In this document: one piece after another, positions 43,757 to 52,700 of the stretch
Layout of the letters: every line of letters begins with the position of its first letter
Position numbering within the stretch: position 1 is the stretch's first letter
NCBI RefSeq assembly: GCF_900112795.1
Contig: NZ_FONA01000012.1
Coordinates: 78,479 to 142,478, forward strand
Length of the DNA: 64,000 bases
Source: Thermophagus xiamenensis
GTDB lineage: Bacteria > Bacteroidota > Bacteroidia > Bacteroidales > Marinilabiliaceae
Reading direction: 5' to 3'
The notes under the pieces: model-generated
Told to the model about the DNA's origin: nothing
Seen by the model: only the letters and a program-made list of their open reading frames with translations
Databases searched by the model: none
Made by a program: the position numbers and the translations under genes

Positions 43757-44755
43757 TTAATTGGCATCGAAAATGTCACTTTCGTCGAGGTATCCTTCGG
43801 AAACCACCGTTAATTGGATGTTTTGTTGATTTACCACTTGGGAAGTAAGGAGAACCGAAGGAACCAGTTTGTATCCGTTGTTTACGGTGATGGACGTGTT
43901 TATGGGTTCTTTATTGGCCAGCTTTATGGCCATGTTGGCGGCAGTGCTGACTAGAGCATCGATGGGTTTATAGATGGTGATGGTTTGGTCGCCTGCAACA
44001 ATATTACGAATGGCATTTAGTTCGGCATCCTGACCTGCCACCAACACCTTTTTTTTCAGATTGAATTGTCGAAGCGCCCGGATGGCACCGCCGGCCAGTT
44101 CGTCATTGCCGGCTATGATAACGTCCAAATCCGGATTGTTACCTGACAAATAATTCTTAATGATGGTGAAGGCTTCTTGAGCATCCCATTCATTAACATA
44201 TTCATCTATCACAATATTAATGTCGCCTTTTTCGATGAGCGGCTGAAGCACATTCATCCATCCCAAATGAAGAAGCGTGGCATTGTAGTCTTTGGTGGGG
44301 CCGTCCAATAAAGCATAAGAACCTGTTGGTGCCATCTTTGACAGGTAACCGGCCTGTAATTCCCCTATTCTGATGTTGTCGGTTGAGACGTAATAGTCAA
44401 CATTGCAATCGCGAATCATCCGGTCATAGGATATTACGGGCACCCCTTTTTCATGAGCACTTTTAACAATGTCGCGTGAGGCATGAAGATCGACCGGAAT
44501 AACCACTAAAACGTCCACGCCCTCATAGAGCAGTTGGGTTGCCTGTTCAAACTGTTTGGGGGAGTTTCCGTTGGCGACTCTGACCAGAGGAATAGCCCCC
44601 AACTCTTCTACCTGTTTTTCGAAAAGCTCTTTGTCTTTTTCCCAACGGTCAATACTCAATGTATCCATTAAAAATCCTATTTTGGGTTTGTTGTTACATC
44701 CTGTCAACAATGCCAAAAGGAGTAGTCCTTTGAATATTAATCTGAATGCCTTCAT
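43757..44755 (-). CDS. Orphan sugar-binding lipoprotein (XylF/RbsB family)
   Basis: 332 aa periplasmic-binding-protein fold of the sugar type. A lipoprotein signal (LLLLALLTGC) anchors it. Family segments include IGFLMDTLSIDRWEKDKELF, EGVDVLVVIPVDLHASRDIVKSAHEKGVPVISYDRMIRDCNVDYYVSTDN, GGAIRALRQFNLKKKVLVAGQDAELNAIRNIVAGDQTITIYKPIDALV, close to the XylF sub-group. No ABC permease or ATPase is nearby, and Bacteroidota seldom use this transporter class, so it may instead sense sugar for a sensor kinase encoded elsewhere. It is flanked by mnmE and a 286-base gap. Confidence 0.82.
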   Translation of the reverse strand: MKAFRLIFKGLLLLALLTGCNNKPKIGFLMDTLSIDRWEKDKELFEKQVEELGAIPLVRVANGNSPKQFEQATQLLYEGVDVLVVIPVDLHASRDIVKSAHEKGVPVISYDRMIRDCNVDYYVSTDNIRIGELQAGYLSKMAPTGSYALLDGPTKDYNATLLHLGWMNVLQPLIEKGDINIVIDEYVNEWDAQEAFTIIKNYLSGNNPDLDVIIAGNDELAGGAIRALRQFNLKKKVLVAGQDAELNAIRNIVAGDQTITIYKPIDALVSTAANMAIKLANKEPINTSITVNNGYKLVPSVLLTSQVVNQQNIQLTVVSEGYLDESDIFDAN

Positions 44756-45041
44756 AGGTGAGAAGTTTAATTAGTACTAATTCACTTAATTTACAACATT
44801 AATTGCCGGACGTAAAGTGTTTTATTGAATCAAAATGATTAGGGGTTGCATATAAAATGTGTTTAAAACTTTTGTAGTTTTGATGCTTTCTGTACTTTAA
44901 AGTCGGCAAAATTTCTGATTTTTATATCGGGGACAGAGGTTTCTGTCAGTTAGTAAAAGCTTGCAGTAAAGGAAAAATGAGTATTGCTCATCTGGCTTTT
45001 CTCAAAAAGAATTTGCGTAAACTTAAATAAACACTTTAGGG
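44756..45041. other. Intergenic region between divergent sugar-binding and acetyltransferase genes
   Basis: 286 bases. Contains GACAGA-GGTT-TCTGTC (44932-44947), a perfect 6-bp palindrome with a 4-base centre, about 95 bases upstream of the acetyltransferase, and a weak promoter-like TTTG-N18-TACTTTAA (44871-44900). No gene was found. Confidence 0.45.
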
Positions 45042-45593
45042 ATGAAGGTAGATTTGTCTCAATATGATAATAGCTGGTATAATCCCGGAAAGGGAATGAT
45101 TGTAAGAAGCATTTGGTATGTTGTCAATGCCCTGTTTTTTATTAGTCCGTTTTTGCCCGTATCATTTATAAAGGTAAGGTTGCTACGGTTGTTTGGGGCC
45201 AGGATTGGTAAGGGGGTAGTTATAAAGCCACGGGTTAATATTAAATACCCGTGGAATTTGTCGATAGGCGATTATAGTTGGATAGGCGAGGGGGTTTGGA
45301 TTGATAATCTGACTAAGGTGGATATTGGCCCACATTGTTGCTTGTCGCAAGGTGCTATGCTGCTCTGCGGAAATCATGATTATTCGAAATCCACTTTTGA
45401 TTTGAGGATAGGTCCGATAGTCCTTGAAGAGGGAGTGTGGATAGGTGCGAATAGCATGGTGGTTGGTAATACAAAGTGTCTGTCGCATTCTGTTTTGGCC
45501 GTTAACAGCGTTGCCGGAGGACAACTGGATGCTTATGGCATATATCGGGGCAATCCCGCTGAAAAAATAAGAGAAAGAGTAGTTAAGGATTGA
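45042..45593 (+). CDS. WcaF-type hexapeptide acetyltransferase
   Basis: 183 aa left-handed beta-helix O-acetyltransferase. Hexapeptide repeats run from about residue 45 to 165 (IGKGVVIKPRVNIKYP, LSIGDYSWIGEGVWIDNL, VDIGPHCCLSQGAMLLCGNHDYSK with the catalytic-type His, GVWIGANSMVVGN). The N-terminal segment is more hydrophobic, as in the colanic acid WcaF/WcaB type. It probably acetylates an exopolysaccharide and heads the locus of polysaccharide genes, facing the minus-strand gene 45774-47375. Confidence 0.85.
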   Translation: MKVDLSQYDNSWYNPGKGMIVRSIWYVVNALFFISPFLPVSFIKVRLLRLFGARIGKGVVIKPRVNIKYPWNLSIGDYSWIGEGVWIDNLTKVDIGPHCCLSQGAMLLCGNHDYSKSTFDLRIGPIVLEEGVWIGANSMVVGNTKCLSHSVLAVNSVAGGQLDAYGIYRGNPAEKIRERVVKD

Positions 45594-45599
45594 AGGGAT

Positions 45600-45755
45600 T
45601 GAAAAATCAATTTCATGATTGCGAGCGGGGAATTTCCCTTTAGGCGATTAAGGGATGAGCGTTGGCTATCATTATATTATGTGGTTGCATTAATGACTAT
45701 TGACTAACCCCCAAAAACTAATTTTAAGGTCAATCTAATCAATAACCTAAGTGAT
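45600..45755 (+). repeat. Dispersed composite repeat, copy 5 (partial)
   Basis: Contains GCGGGGAATTTCCCTTTAGG (45629-45648) with the ATTAAGGGATGAGCGTTGGC module, then ATTAATGACTATTGACTAACC and TTTTAAGGTCAATCTAATCA. The ATGAAACGAGCATG module is missing, and the two halves appear in a different order from copy 2. Confidence 0.65.
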
Positions 45756-45773
45756 GTTTAGGCTGATAAACAT

Positions 45774-47375
45774 TTAGAAATAATCATAATAGACATTTCG
45801 CAAAGAGGTACGAAACGATAGATAGAAATAATTCCCTTCAATGGTTTCGAGTTCGTTCGACATTCTCCGGAATCTGGCACCCAGGGTAAGGTTCATATTG
45901 TTTTGCGGGTTGATAAGAAAAATGAGGTTGAATTCGGCCTGGGTAAGATGCGATTTAATGCCCTGACCGATGGTATGCCCGTAGTCACCGGGTCGTGTAA
46001 CGTTGGGTTTATGAATATTGCCACCATAGCTTACGTCGTCAGACGGGTCAAGGCCCTTCATGGCTATTTGAAGTTTGGATTCAAAATGCCAGCGTTTGTA
46101 ACGATACCGTAAAAAAGAGATGCTTTCACGAAAATTGGCTCCCAGAGGATGTGCCAGTTCCTGATAAAAATGACCGTAATTGGTAATGGGCTGGTAATGA
46201 GAATAGGTATATGGTCTGACCTGACTGTATTCCGAAAGAAGATCCAGATTATTGATGCCAAATAAATTAAACGATTTTAAACCAATGAGAAATCCCTGTT
46301 TATTGGCCCACCATTTATTGTTGGAAAAGACTTCGTCAAACTTGAATTCGCCCAACACAAATTGCCCGTAAAGGGAGGTATTGTCCCACGGGATATATTT
46401 CATGCTAATGCCCATGGTCATGTTATCGGGCGATCCCAGATTATATTCCACCGGACGAAGGACCACCAGTGGGGTGATGTAGTTGACATCCAGACCCCGA
46501 TAGCCGATGGTATCTTCGGCGGCCCAAATGACACTCTCGAAGAGTCCCAGGTTAAATCGTTTTCCAATATTCCAGCTTAGATAATGGAAAGCCCCGTACT
46601 TGCTTTCAAAACGCGTGTCACCGAGGGTTTCATCCCGTTCGTAATGCTTCAGCTCGCTAATCAATAGCATATATTTGGCATTCAGGAGCGTGGCCGTCAT
46701 CTTCAGATAGGGATAGCTATAGGCATTATCCGACAAAAAGAGGGAGCGATATCCTTCTCCAATAAAATGTTTTCCAAACCCCATCTGAAAATTTAACCAT
46801 CTTCCGGCATTGTAAGACAGATATCCGGTCGATTGTGAAAAATCGTGGCCATCTTCGCCATAATCTTTTCGTCGGCCCTGGCCCGGAACAATACCTCTTT
46901 CGTCGATAAAAGCATCAATATAAGCCGGGAAGGTAGCCTGATTTTCGAGTATATCGGCATAGAAACCAATGTTTTTGCCGAGTTTTCCTTCAACCAATGC
47001 ACCGCGCGTGTTTACGTACCATGATTTGCCGGCCTGATTATCTTTCCCTATTTCAAAGTTAAAAAGGGGGTTTATACGAATCCATACGTCATTTTCATTC
47101 CATTCAAAAAGATTACCGGAGAAAAACCGGCCAAAGATATTTTGTTGATGTCGGGGGCGTGGTATATCTCTTTGAATCAAAGAGTCTATATTGTAGAATT
47201 GTGCCACCTCGTCCAGTCGCATGGGGCCAATGGCGGTGTGCAGATTTTGCCCGCCATGGTTGGTAATTCTGTCAATGGGATTTAAACCATTATGGTTCCA
47301 ACTGTTGTAAATTTGACCTGAGAGATTTGTTGCCAGGAATAAGGACAAAACCAAAAAACACTTTTTATGCCCCAT
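45774..47375 (-). CDS. RemB/Wzi-like outer-membrane beta-barrel protein
   Basis: 533 aa with a signal peptide (LVLSLFLATNLSGQ). The body is beta-rich and aromatic, with many alternating strands (LFNFEIGKDNQAGKSWYVNTRGALVEG, YLKMTATLLNAKYMLLISEL, NMNLTLGARFRRMSNEL) and ends with an aromatic residue (YYDYF), as outer-membrane barrels do. Bacteroidota proteins of this type are annotated as capsule assembly Wzi-like or RemB. Its place beside Wzc and Wza genes supports a role in holding or exporting the polysaccharide. The protein is 165 bases downstream of the Wzc gene on the same strand. Confidence 0.75.
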   Translation of the reverse strand: MGHKKCFLVLSLFLATNLSGQIYNSWNHNGLNPIDRITNHGGQNLHTAIGPMRLDEVAQFYNIDSLIQRDIPRPRHQQNIFGRFFSGNLFEWNENDVWIRINPLFNFEIGKDNQAGKSWYVNTRGALVEGKLGKNIGFYADILENQATFPAYIDAFIDERGIVPGQGRRKDYGEDGHDFSQSTGYLSYNAGRWLNFQMGFGKHFIGEGYRSLFLSDNAYSYPYLKMTATLLNAKYMLLISELKHYERDETLGDTRFESKYGAFHYLSWNIGKRFNLGLFESVIWAAEDTIGYRGLDVNYITPLVVLRPVEYNLGSPDNMTMGISMKYIPWDNTSLYGQFVLGEFKFDEVFSNNKWWANKQGFLIGLKSFNLFGINNLDLLSEYSQVRPYTYSHYQPITNYGHFYQELAHPLGANFRESISFLRYRYKRWHFESKLQIAMKGLDPSDDVSYGGNIHKPNVTRPGDYGHTIGQGIKSHLTQAEFNLIFLINPQNNMNLTLGARFRRMSNELETIEGNYFYLSFRTSLRNVYYDYF

Positions 47376-47540
47376 AATATTTCTGTATTTTGCTATTCTC
47401 TTATTATGAAATTTGTTGATGTTATTGGTCTAATGGTTTAAATGGCTCAATCAATTATATTGACAGGACCGGGGGTGTGGCAATCATTTTGAATCAGGCA
47501 CTTGTTGTTTAAATTAGCTCTATGGTGTTGGTACATCGCT

Positions 47541-49949
47541 TTAAATATCTTCATAATATCCTTGCCCGTGTGCATACCCGTAACCATATCGATAGCCATA
47601 GCCGTAACCGTACTTAAGCCCTTTCCGTCCTTGCTTAACTTTTAAGTCATTGAAAAGAACGCCAACACTTTTAATTCCTTCATCTTCAATATGGTTAAGT
47701 GTTTGAATAAATGCTTCTTTAATTGTAAAATTTTGGCGAACAAGAAAGACCAGAGTGTCGGCTTTTCGTGCCAAAAGGATTGGATCGGCAACAATACCCA
47801 TGGGTGGTGTATCCAATATAATTATATCATATTTGTTTTTAAGCTCATTGATAAGCTCATCGGTTTTATGGGACGAAATCAATTCGGAAGGGTTTGGAGG
47901 GATGACCCCTGATGGTATGATTTCCAGATTTTCCTGATGACCGCTATAAGTAATATCCTCAATTGTAGATTTGCCAATAAAATAGTGAGAAAGTCCATTA
48001 TTCCCGTTGAGATCAAATATTTTATTCAATCCGGGCTTTCTCATATCGAAGCCCAATAAAATGGTTTTTTTCCCTGAATAGGCAAAAACAGCCGCCAAGT
48101 TTAAAGCACAAAAGGTTTTCCCCTCGCCAGGCATAGAACTGGATACCGCAATAACAGGTGTTTTGGCTTCGGCCGTTAAATACTCGAGACGGGTTCTAAC
48201 TCTTCTAAATGTTTCGGCAATTACCGATCTGGGATGATTGGCAATTATGTTGGCAACCTCTTTGGGACTGTGAATAATATGTCCTATAATGGGTTTTGAG
48301 GAGAGATGTTCTAATTCGTCAGGGGTGGTTATCTTATTGTTGATTAACTGTCGTAAAACAATGTATGCCAGTGGAATAAATATGCCAAGGAATAATGCTT
48401 TTTGACGATTAGCCGACTTTTGGGGAGAAACCATTCCGGCATAGCGTGGCATTTCTAATACGGTATGGTCCGGCGTGTTGGATGCTTTCTGTATTTGAGC
48501 TTCAGACCTTTTTCGAAGCAAAAAGGTGTACACTTCGTTGTTGAGGTCGAATTGTCGTTCTATCCCCAAAAGTTTGCGCTCTTTTTCAGGAAGGAGGTAA
48601 AGCTGACGGGTAATCATTATTTTTTCATTCTGAAGCCGATGAATAGCTTCAGAAATAATTTCCTTTTGATTATAGATAGCTTCAAGCAGAGTATTCCGAG
48701 CCACCAAAATTTGTTTATCCAATTCGTATTTGTATGGGTTTTGTTGCCCGTTTAATGTGAGTCTTTCGTTGTTAAGATCAATAATTTTAGTGATCTGTCC
48801 TTCGATAATAGGGTTGTTGATTTCAAAAGTTGCGGGCGCTAACCTTTTTTCCAGAATACTATCGGCTGCAAAATAGTTTTCCAGGTAATCGAAGTAATTA
48901 AGCGTCAGTTTTTTTTCAGAGATGCGTGTAGAAAGTTCCTGTATTTGGTTAAACAAATGTTGCGCTTCAGAACTTATATCCTGAATCTGATTTTGGGTTC
49001 TGAAATTGCTTAATTGGGTTCCTTTCTTGGCCAATGAATCGGAAATAATAAGTAATTGTTCTTCGATAAAATTGATGGTATTGGTGGCAATTTGATTCTT
49101 TTTCTCTAGATTGGCATTAATAAAAGTTTCCGAAAGTTTTTTCAGAAAAGCAATGTTTTTCTGATGATTGGGTCCAGTAACCGAAAGGTGAACAATAGTA
49201 CTGTTTTCACCCGCCTTTTTGGCTTTTAAGATATTGTAATATTGAGCAGTAAGGCTTTCCGGATTGCGAATGGTAAAGTAGTATTCTTTTCCCGCAGATA
49301 AATTATCACTTAAATTTACGATACGAGCTTTAAGCCAAGGTGTGTCAATCCATTCATTAAAGGCGTAAATTTTATCGAAATCAATGGCTCCTCCGTAATC
49401 TGAAGAATAATTGCCGCTAAATGAGTATGAGGAATAAGTATCTGATTTAACCGAAATTTCGAACCGCTGACTGTCAAGAATGGTAATATAAATGGGAACA
49501 TTAATAATTTGAGAAGCGGTAGAGTCCAATTCCACCACGAACCCGGGATTGGGATAAATCTCCGTATCTTTCAGGCGGCCCGCAGCAAAATAGCTGATAT
49601 GGAAATCAAGCTGATCAATGGTCTTACGGATCATATCACGCGAAGTAAGCACGGCAATTTGATTGTCCATGTTGCGTTGCCCGGGGGTTAGCCCAAACCC
49701 TTCCATCATGTCATCTTGTGAACGGTCTGATCCTCTTTCTTCCATCAATATTGACATCGTGGCCTGGTAGATGGGGGTAGAGTATCTGTGAATTATAAAT
49801 ACTATCCCCAAAGCTAATGGTATAGTAATGGCGAATAACCACCAAAATGTTATAAGGTCATGCAATAATTTTCGATAATCTAGCATGAACTGCGTTGTAT
49901 TGTCAGCCTGAAGTCCTTTTATAGTGTTACGATTAGTTTCCCTGTTCAT
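47541..49949 (-). CDS. Wzc-type tyrosine autokinase / chain-length regulator (first copy)
   Basis: 802 aa inner-membrane protein. An N-terminal membrane helix (FWWLFAITIPLALGIVFII, ~40), a large periplasmic Wzz-like domain with long coiled coils, a second helix (KALFLGIFIPLAYIVL), and a C-terminal BY-kinase: Walker A SSSMPGEGKTFCALNL, Walker A' ILLGFDMRKP, Walker B IIILDTPP, then a tyrosine cluster (YGYGYGYRYGYGYAHGQGYY). It controls polymer length and export with Wza (49973-50785), whose gene lies directly upstream. A paralogue is at 53588-55981. Confidence 0.92.
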   Translation of the reverse strand: MNRETNRNTIKGLQADNTTQFMLDYRKLLHDLITFWWLFAITIPLALGIVFIIHRYSTPIYQATMSILMEERGSDRSQDDMMEGFGLTPGQRNMDNQIAVLTSRDMIRKTIDQLDFHISYFAAGRLKDTEIYPNPGFVVELDSTASQIINVPIYITILDSQRFEISVKSDTYSSYSFSGNYSSDYGGAIDFDKIYAFNEWIDTPWLKARIVNLSDNLSAGKEYYFTIRNPESLTAQYYNILKAKKAGENSTIVHLSVTGPNHQKNIAFLKKLSETFINANLEKKNQIATNTINFIEEQLLIISDSLAKKGTQLSNFRTQNQIQDISSEAQHLFNQIQELSTRISEKKLTLNYFDYLENYFAADSILEKRLAPATFEINNPIIEGQITKIIDLNNERLTLNGQQNPYKYELDKQILVARNTLLEAIYNQKEIISEAIHRLQNEKIMITRQLYLLPEKERKLLGIERQFDLNNEVYTFLLRKRSEAQIQKASNTPDHTVLEMPRYAGMVSPQKSANRQKALFLGIFIPLAYIVLRQLINNKITTPDELEHLSSKPIIGHIIHSPKEVANIIANHPRSVIAETFRRVRTRLEYLTAEAKTPVIAVSSSMPGEGKTFCALNLAAVFAYSGKKTILLGFDMRKPGLNKIFDLNGNNGLSHYFIGKSTIEDITYSGHQENLEIIPSGVIPPNPSELISSHKTDELINELKNKYDIIILDTPPMGIVADPILLARKADTLVFLVRQNFTIKEAFIQTLNHIEDEGIKSVGVLFNDLKVKQGRKGLKYGYGYGYRYGYGYAHGQGYYEDI

Positions 49950-49972
49950 TAATTCTTTCCTTTAAAAAAAAA

Positions 49973-50785
49973 TTATTGAGTAATAGCGCGGATGGTAAGA
50001 TAAATTGCCAGGACGGAACTTATAAGACCAAAAGAGAAGGTCTCACCAATTCCAAAACTTTTAGCTTTCATCGGCCTTACATAAATAAGGTCGTTTGGAT
50101 AAATGTAATATTCGTCAGAACCAACAATATTTTTGTCGGTAATATCCACATAAAAGGTTTTGTAACCGTCCCCTTCAGGCCTTATTATTTTAATTTCTTT
50201 TCTTTTTCCGAATGTTTTTATATCGCCGGCCAGGGCAATGGCCTCGAAAATAGTTATTTGTTCTTTACCCATATCGATTCGGCCCGGGCTTGCCACTTCG
50301 CCAAGAATAACAAATGTGTCATTGGCCAACCTTACCTTAACATGAGCATCACTAACCATGGGTTGAAGAATTTTTTCCAGTTTCTCTCTTGCTTGCTCCA
50401 AGGTGCAATTACTCAAATCAACCTTTCCGACAAAAGGAAAGTCAATGCACATACTGTCGTCAATCAGATAGGTATATAACGATTGATTAAGCTGAGAACC
50501 CCCGGATGTGGAGCGTGAAACATTAAAAAATTCCGATAATTTAGGATTGCTGGTGGTTACCTGAATGTACAAAAGGTCATTGGGCTTTAAAATGTATCGT
50601 TCTGTAATTGAGGTAAGATCGTTGTATGGATTATTATATTTTTTGTCTTTTGCGTGGTCCTGAAGATATACAGTCTCTTTTTGAGGGATACACCCCGACA
50701 TCACATTGATAACGAGAATGGTAAAGAGACCAAAAAATAATCTTTTGCCAACCGCCTTTCTTTTATGAAAATGATATTTCAACAT
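49973..50785 (-). CDS. Polysaccharide export outer-membrane lipoprotein (Wza family)
   Basis: 270 aa. Start 50785 is preferred to 50812 because it gives a compact lipoprotein signal (LFFGLFTILVINVMSGC; Cys at residue 32). The Poly_export domain begins YILKPNDLLYIQVTTSNPKLSEFF, followed by SLBB-like segments (FVILGEVASPGRIDMGKEQITIFEAIALAGDI and IYPNDLIYVRPMKA) and a C-terminal helix (SSVLAIYLTIRAITQ) that could cross the outer membrane. It likely forms the exit channel for the polysaccharide and is the first gene of the operon with the Wzc-type kinase. The stop overlaps or abuts the kinase start within ~25 bases. Confidence 0.9.
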   Translation of the reverse strand: MLKYHFHKRKAVGKRLFFGLFTILVINVMSGCIPQKETVYLQDHAKDKKYNNPYNDLTSITERYILKPNDLLYIQVTTSNPKLSEFFNVSRSTSGGSQLNQSLYTYLIDDSMCIDFPFVGKVDLSNCTLEQAREKLEKILQPMVSDAHVKVRLANDTFVILGEVASPGRIDMGKEQITIFEAIALAGDIKTFGKRKEIKIIRPEGDGYKTFYVDITDKNIVGSDEYYIYPNDLIYVRPMKAKSFGIGETFSFGLISSVLAIYLTIRAITQ

Positions 50786-51135
50786 AACGTTATTTGCAAA
50801 AAAATTATACAATGGGTTTCTGAATATTTTATAAAGTGGTTAATGTTAAAAAAATTAATCCTATTGTTAAACCTTTGTTGATTGTGATTGTTTTTTGTTA
50901 TTCAAAAAAAATAAGATAGGGTTAATCATGAAACAAAAGCTTAATCAAAAGAAATGTGCAAATAATTGCTTTAAATTACGAATCCAAAGTTAATACCAAC
51001 CAAAAACATTCGATCAGACATTTTGTTTGATCGTTCAAATTTATGGTTTTCTTTTAACAAATTAAACAACCATAAATTTAAGTTTGTCGAAAGGTTTTCT
51101 AAATTTGCCCCGGAATATCTTGTAATATCTTATCC
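50786..51135. promoter_or_regulatory. Control region between wza and the initiating transferase with a long inverted repeat
   Basis: This 350-base gap holds AAATTTATGGTT (51037-51048) and AACCATAAATTT (51068-51079), perfect 12-base inverted repeats 19 bases apart, plus TTTGA-TCGT-TCAAA (51026-51039). The right arm overlaps the -33 region of a promoter for the 51136 gene. A likely place for control of the polysaccharide genes; the minus-strand promoter for wza was not identified with confidence. Confidence 0.55.
51077..51107 (+). promoter_or_regulatory. Probable promoter of the initiating transferase gene
   Basis: TTTA (51077-51080), 19 bases, TAAATTTG (51100-51107): the -7 box is a full match and the -33 differs by one base. 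The first three bases of the -33 belong to the right arm of the inverted repeat, so a protein bound there would affect initiation. Confidence 0.55.
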
Positions 51136-52230
51136 ATGAATGATTACACATCTATGTTGATTACAGCCTTAGCCGTTTTATTATCATTTTTGGTAGTTTT
51201 TTTGTCTATTCCTACCATCTTGAGAGTTGCATATTACAAAAATTTATTTGACGAGCCCGGAAAGCGACATATTCATAAAAAAAGGGTACCCAATCTTGGC
51301 GGATTGGGAATTTTTATGGGCTTTTTGTTTACATATTCTATTTTTTTCGATTGGTTTCATTTCAGACCCATACCTTTTCTTATACCATCGTTGTTGGTGA
51401 TTTTTGCCATAGGAATAAAAGACGATATTTTGATAACCGCGCCCATGATGAAGCTATTGGGGCAACTACTGGCAGCCTTTATTATTGTGGGTTTTGGTGA
51501 TTTGAGAATCACTGATTTTCATGGTTTTTTTGGTTTGCAACCAGACTACTTCACAAGTTTCTTCTTAACAGTATTGTTTATAATTTTTATTGTTAATGGA
51601 TTCAATTTAATTGACGGCGTGGATGGTTTAGCTGCAATAAGTGGTATAATATCAACCCTGGCTTTTACTATCTGGTTTTATTTTAACGATGAAATTCATT
51701 TGGTGGTAATAGGGGTGATTTTAATAGGTGCTTTATTGGCCTTTTTATATTATAATCTATTTTCGGAAACACAGAAAATATTTATGGGTGACACCGGGTC
51801 TATGATAATTGGTTTTCTGTTATCGGTTTTCGCCATACGGTTTATGGAATTGAATGCACCTAATGTTCGCGATACATTGAATTATACCATGACTTCGGCT
51901 CCTGCGGTTACTGTGGGTATTTTAATTGTGCCGGTAATAGACACTTTGCGAGTTTTTTTTCTACGGTTATCACATGGCAATTCTCCATTTGTTGCCGATA
52001 AAAACCACATCCATCACCGATTGTTAACGTTGGGTTTGTCGCATTTTCAGATTGCTTTTGTATTAGGGGGGGTAAATATTATTTTTATTTTACTCTCATT
52101 TTTGCTAAAAGATTTTGGGATGTTGAAACTTATGGCGTTAAATCTCGTAATCGGATTTATGGTATTTTATATTCCTGCTATATTAATCAGATTTAAAGTC
52201 AAAAAAATACGTAATAACGGTAAGATTTGA
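51136..52230 (+). CDS. WecA/MraY-family undecaprenyl-phosphate sugar-1-phosphate transferase
   Basis: 364 aa integral membrane enzyme with about ten helices. Catalytic features are the loop DDILITAPMMKLLGQ, the Asp-rich NGFNLIDGVDGLAAISG, FMGDTGSMIIGFLLS and a His motif, DKNHIHHRLLTLGLSHFQ, that is the WecA-type sugar-nucleotide binding loop. It transfers a sugar phosphate (UDP-GlcNAc is typical) to undecaprenyl phosphate and starts exopolysaccharide or O-antigen repeat units. The partner polymerase and flippase are not in the window. It is the first gene on the plus side of the polysaccharide region. Confidence 0.92.
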   Translation: MNDYTSMLITALAVLLSFLVVFLSIPTILRVAYYKNLFDEPGKRHIHKKRVPNLGGLGIFMGFLFTYSIFFDWFHFRPIPFLIPSLLVIFAIGIKDDILITAPMMKLLGQLLAAFIIVGFGDLRITDFHGFFGLQPDYFTSFFLTVLFIIFIVNGFNLIDGVDGLAAISGIISTLAFTIWFYFNDEIHLVVIGVILIGALLAFLYYNLFSETQKIFMGDTGSMIIGFLLSVFAIRFMELNAPNVRDTLNYTMTSAPAVTVGILIVPVIDTLRVFFLRLSHGNSPFVADKNHIHHRLLTLGLSHFQIAFVLGGVNIIFILLSFLLKDFGMLKLMALNLVIGFMVFYIPAILIRFKVKKIRNNGKI

Positions 52231-52439
52231 AGTTGAATTTATAGTTAAATCCTGGCATCATCATTTTAATTCAACGTTATTTATTTTTTCTTGCTTTAAG
52301 AACCTATTTTTCCGGCTAACTATTCTTGCGATAATGAGAATTTTTTATTGGTGCCTAACATAAAGATTATCAGATTCAAACAGAAGGTGAGCTACATCTC
52401 ATTTTACCAATGCGTTTGCAGCCAGGAAACAGAGGTGAG
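52231..52439. other. Spacer after the initiating transferase
   Basis: About 210 bases with no gene. A weak stem ATTCT...AGAAT followed by TTTTTT (52322-52348) could act as a terminator for the transferase, but the arms are only five bases. Confidence 0.35.
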
Positions 52440-52700
52440 AAGCCAAAGGTCAGATGTAAGACGACAGAAGGCAGAAGAAGTGATTAGTCATTAGTTAACA
52501 AGTTGTTAGTATAAAATAACTAATGACTAACGACTAACCACTAACGACTACTTATAAGAAGCAATGTATCAACGAAGTAAGTAAAATTTATACGGATGAA
52601 ACGAGCATGGCGACTTTTTGCCACAAAAGAGAATGTATAAATTTTATTAAGCCATGCGAGTTCCATTCGGCCAATGAGTTAAATAAATTATATACGAATG
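52440..52700 (+). repeat. Dispersed composite repeat, copy 6 (immediately before the GT2 gene)
   Basis: Modules in order: AGAAGGCAGAAG, the TAGTCATTAGT inverted repeat (about 52487-52555), AAGTAAAATTTATACGGATGAAACG (ATG at 52596), the ACTTTTTGCCACAAAAG inverted repeat, GCGAGTTCCATTCGGCCAATGAG (about 52648-52677), and TATACGAATGAAA. The last ATG-AAA (52698) is the start of the GT2 gene. Confidence 0.85.
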
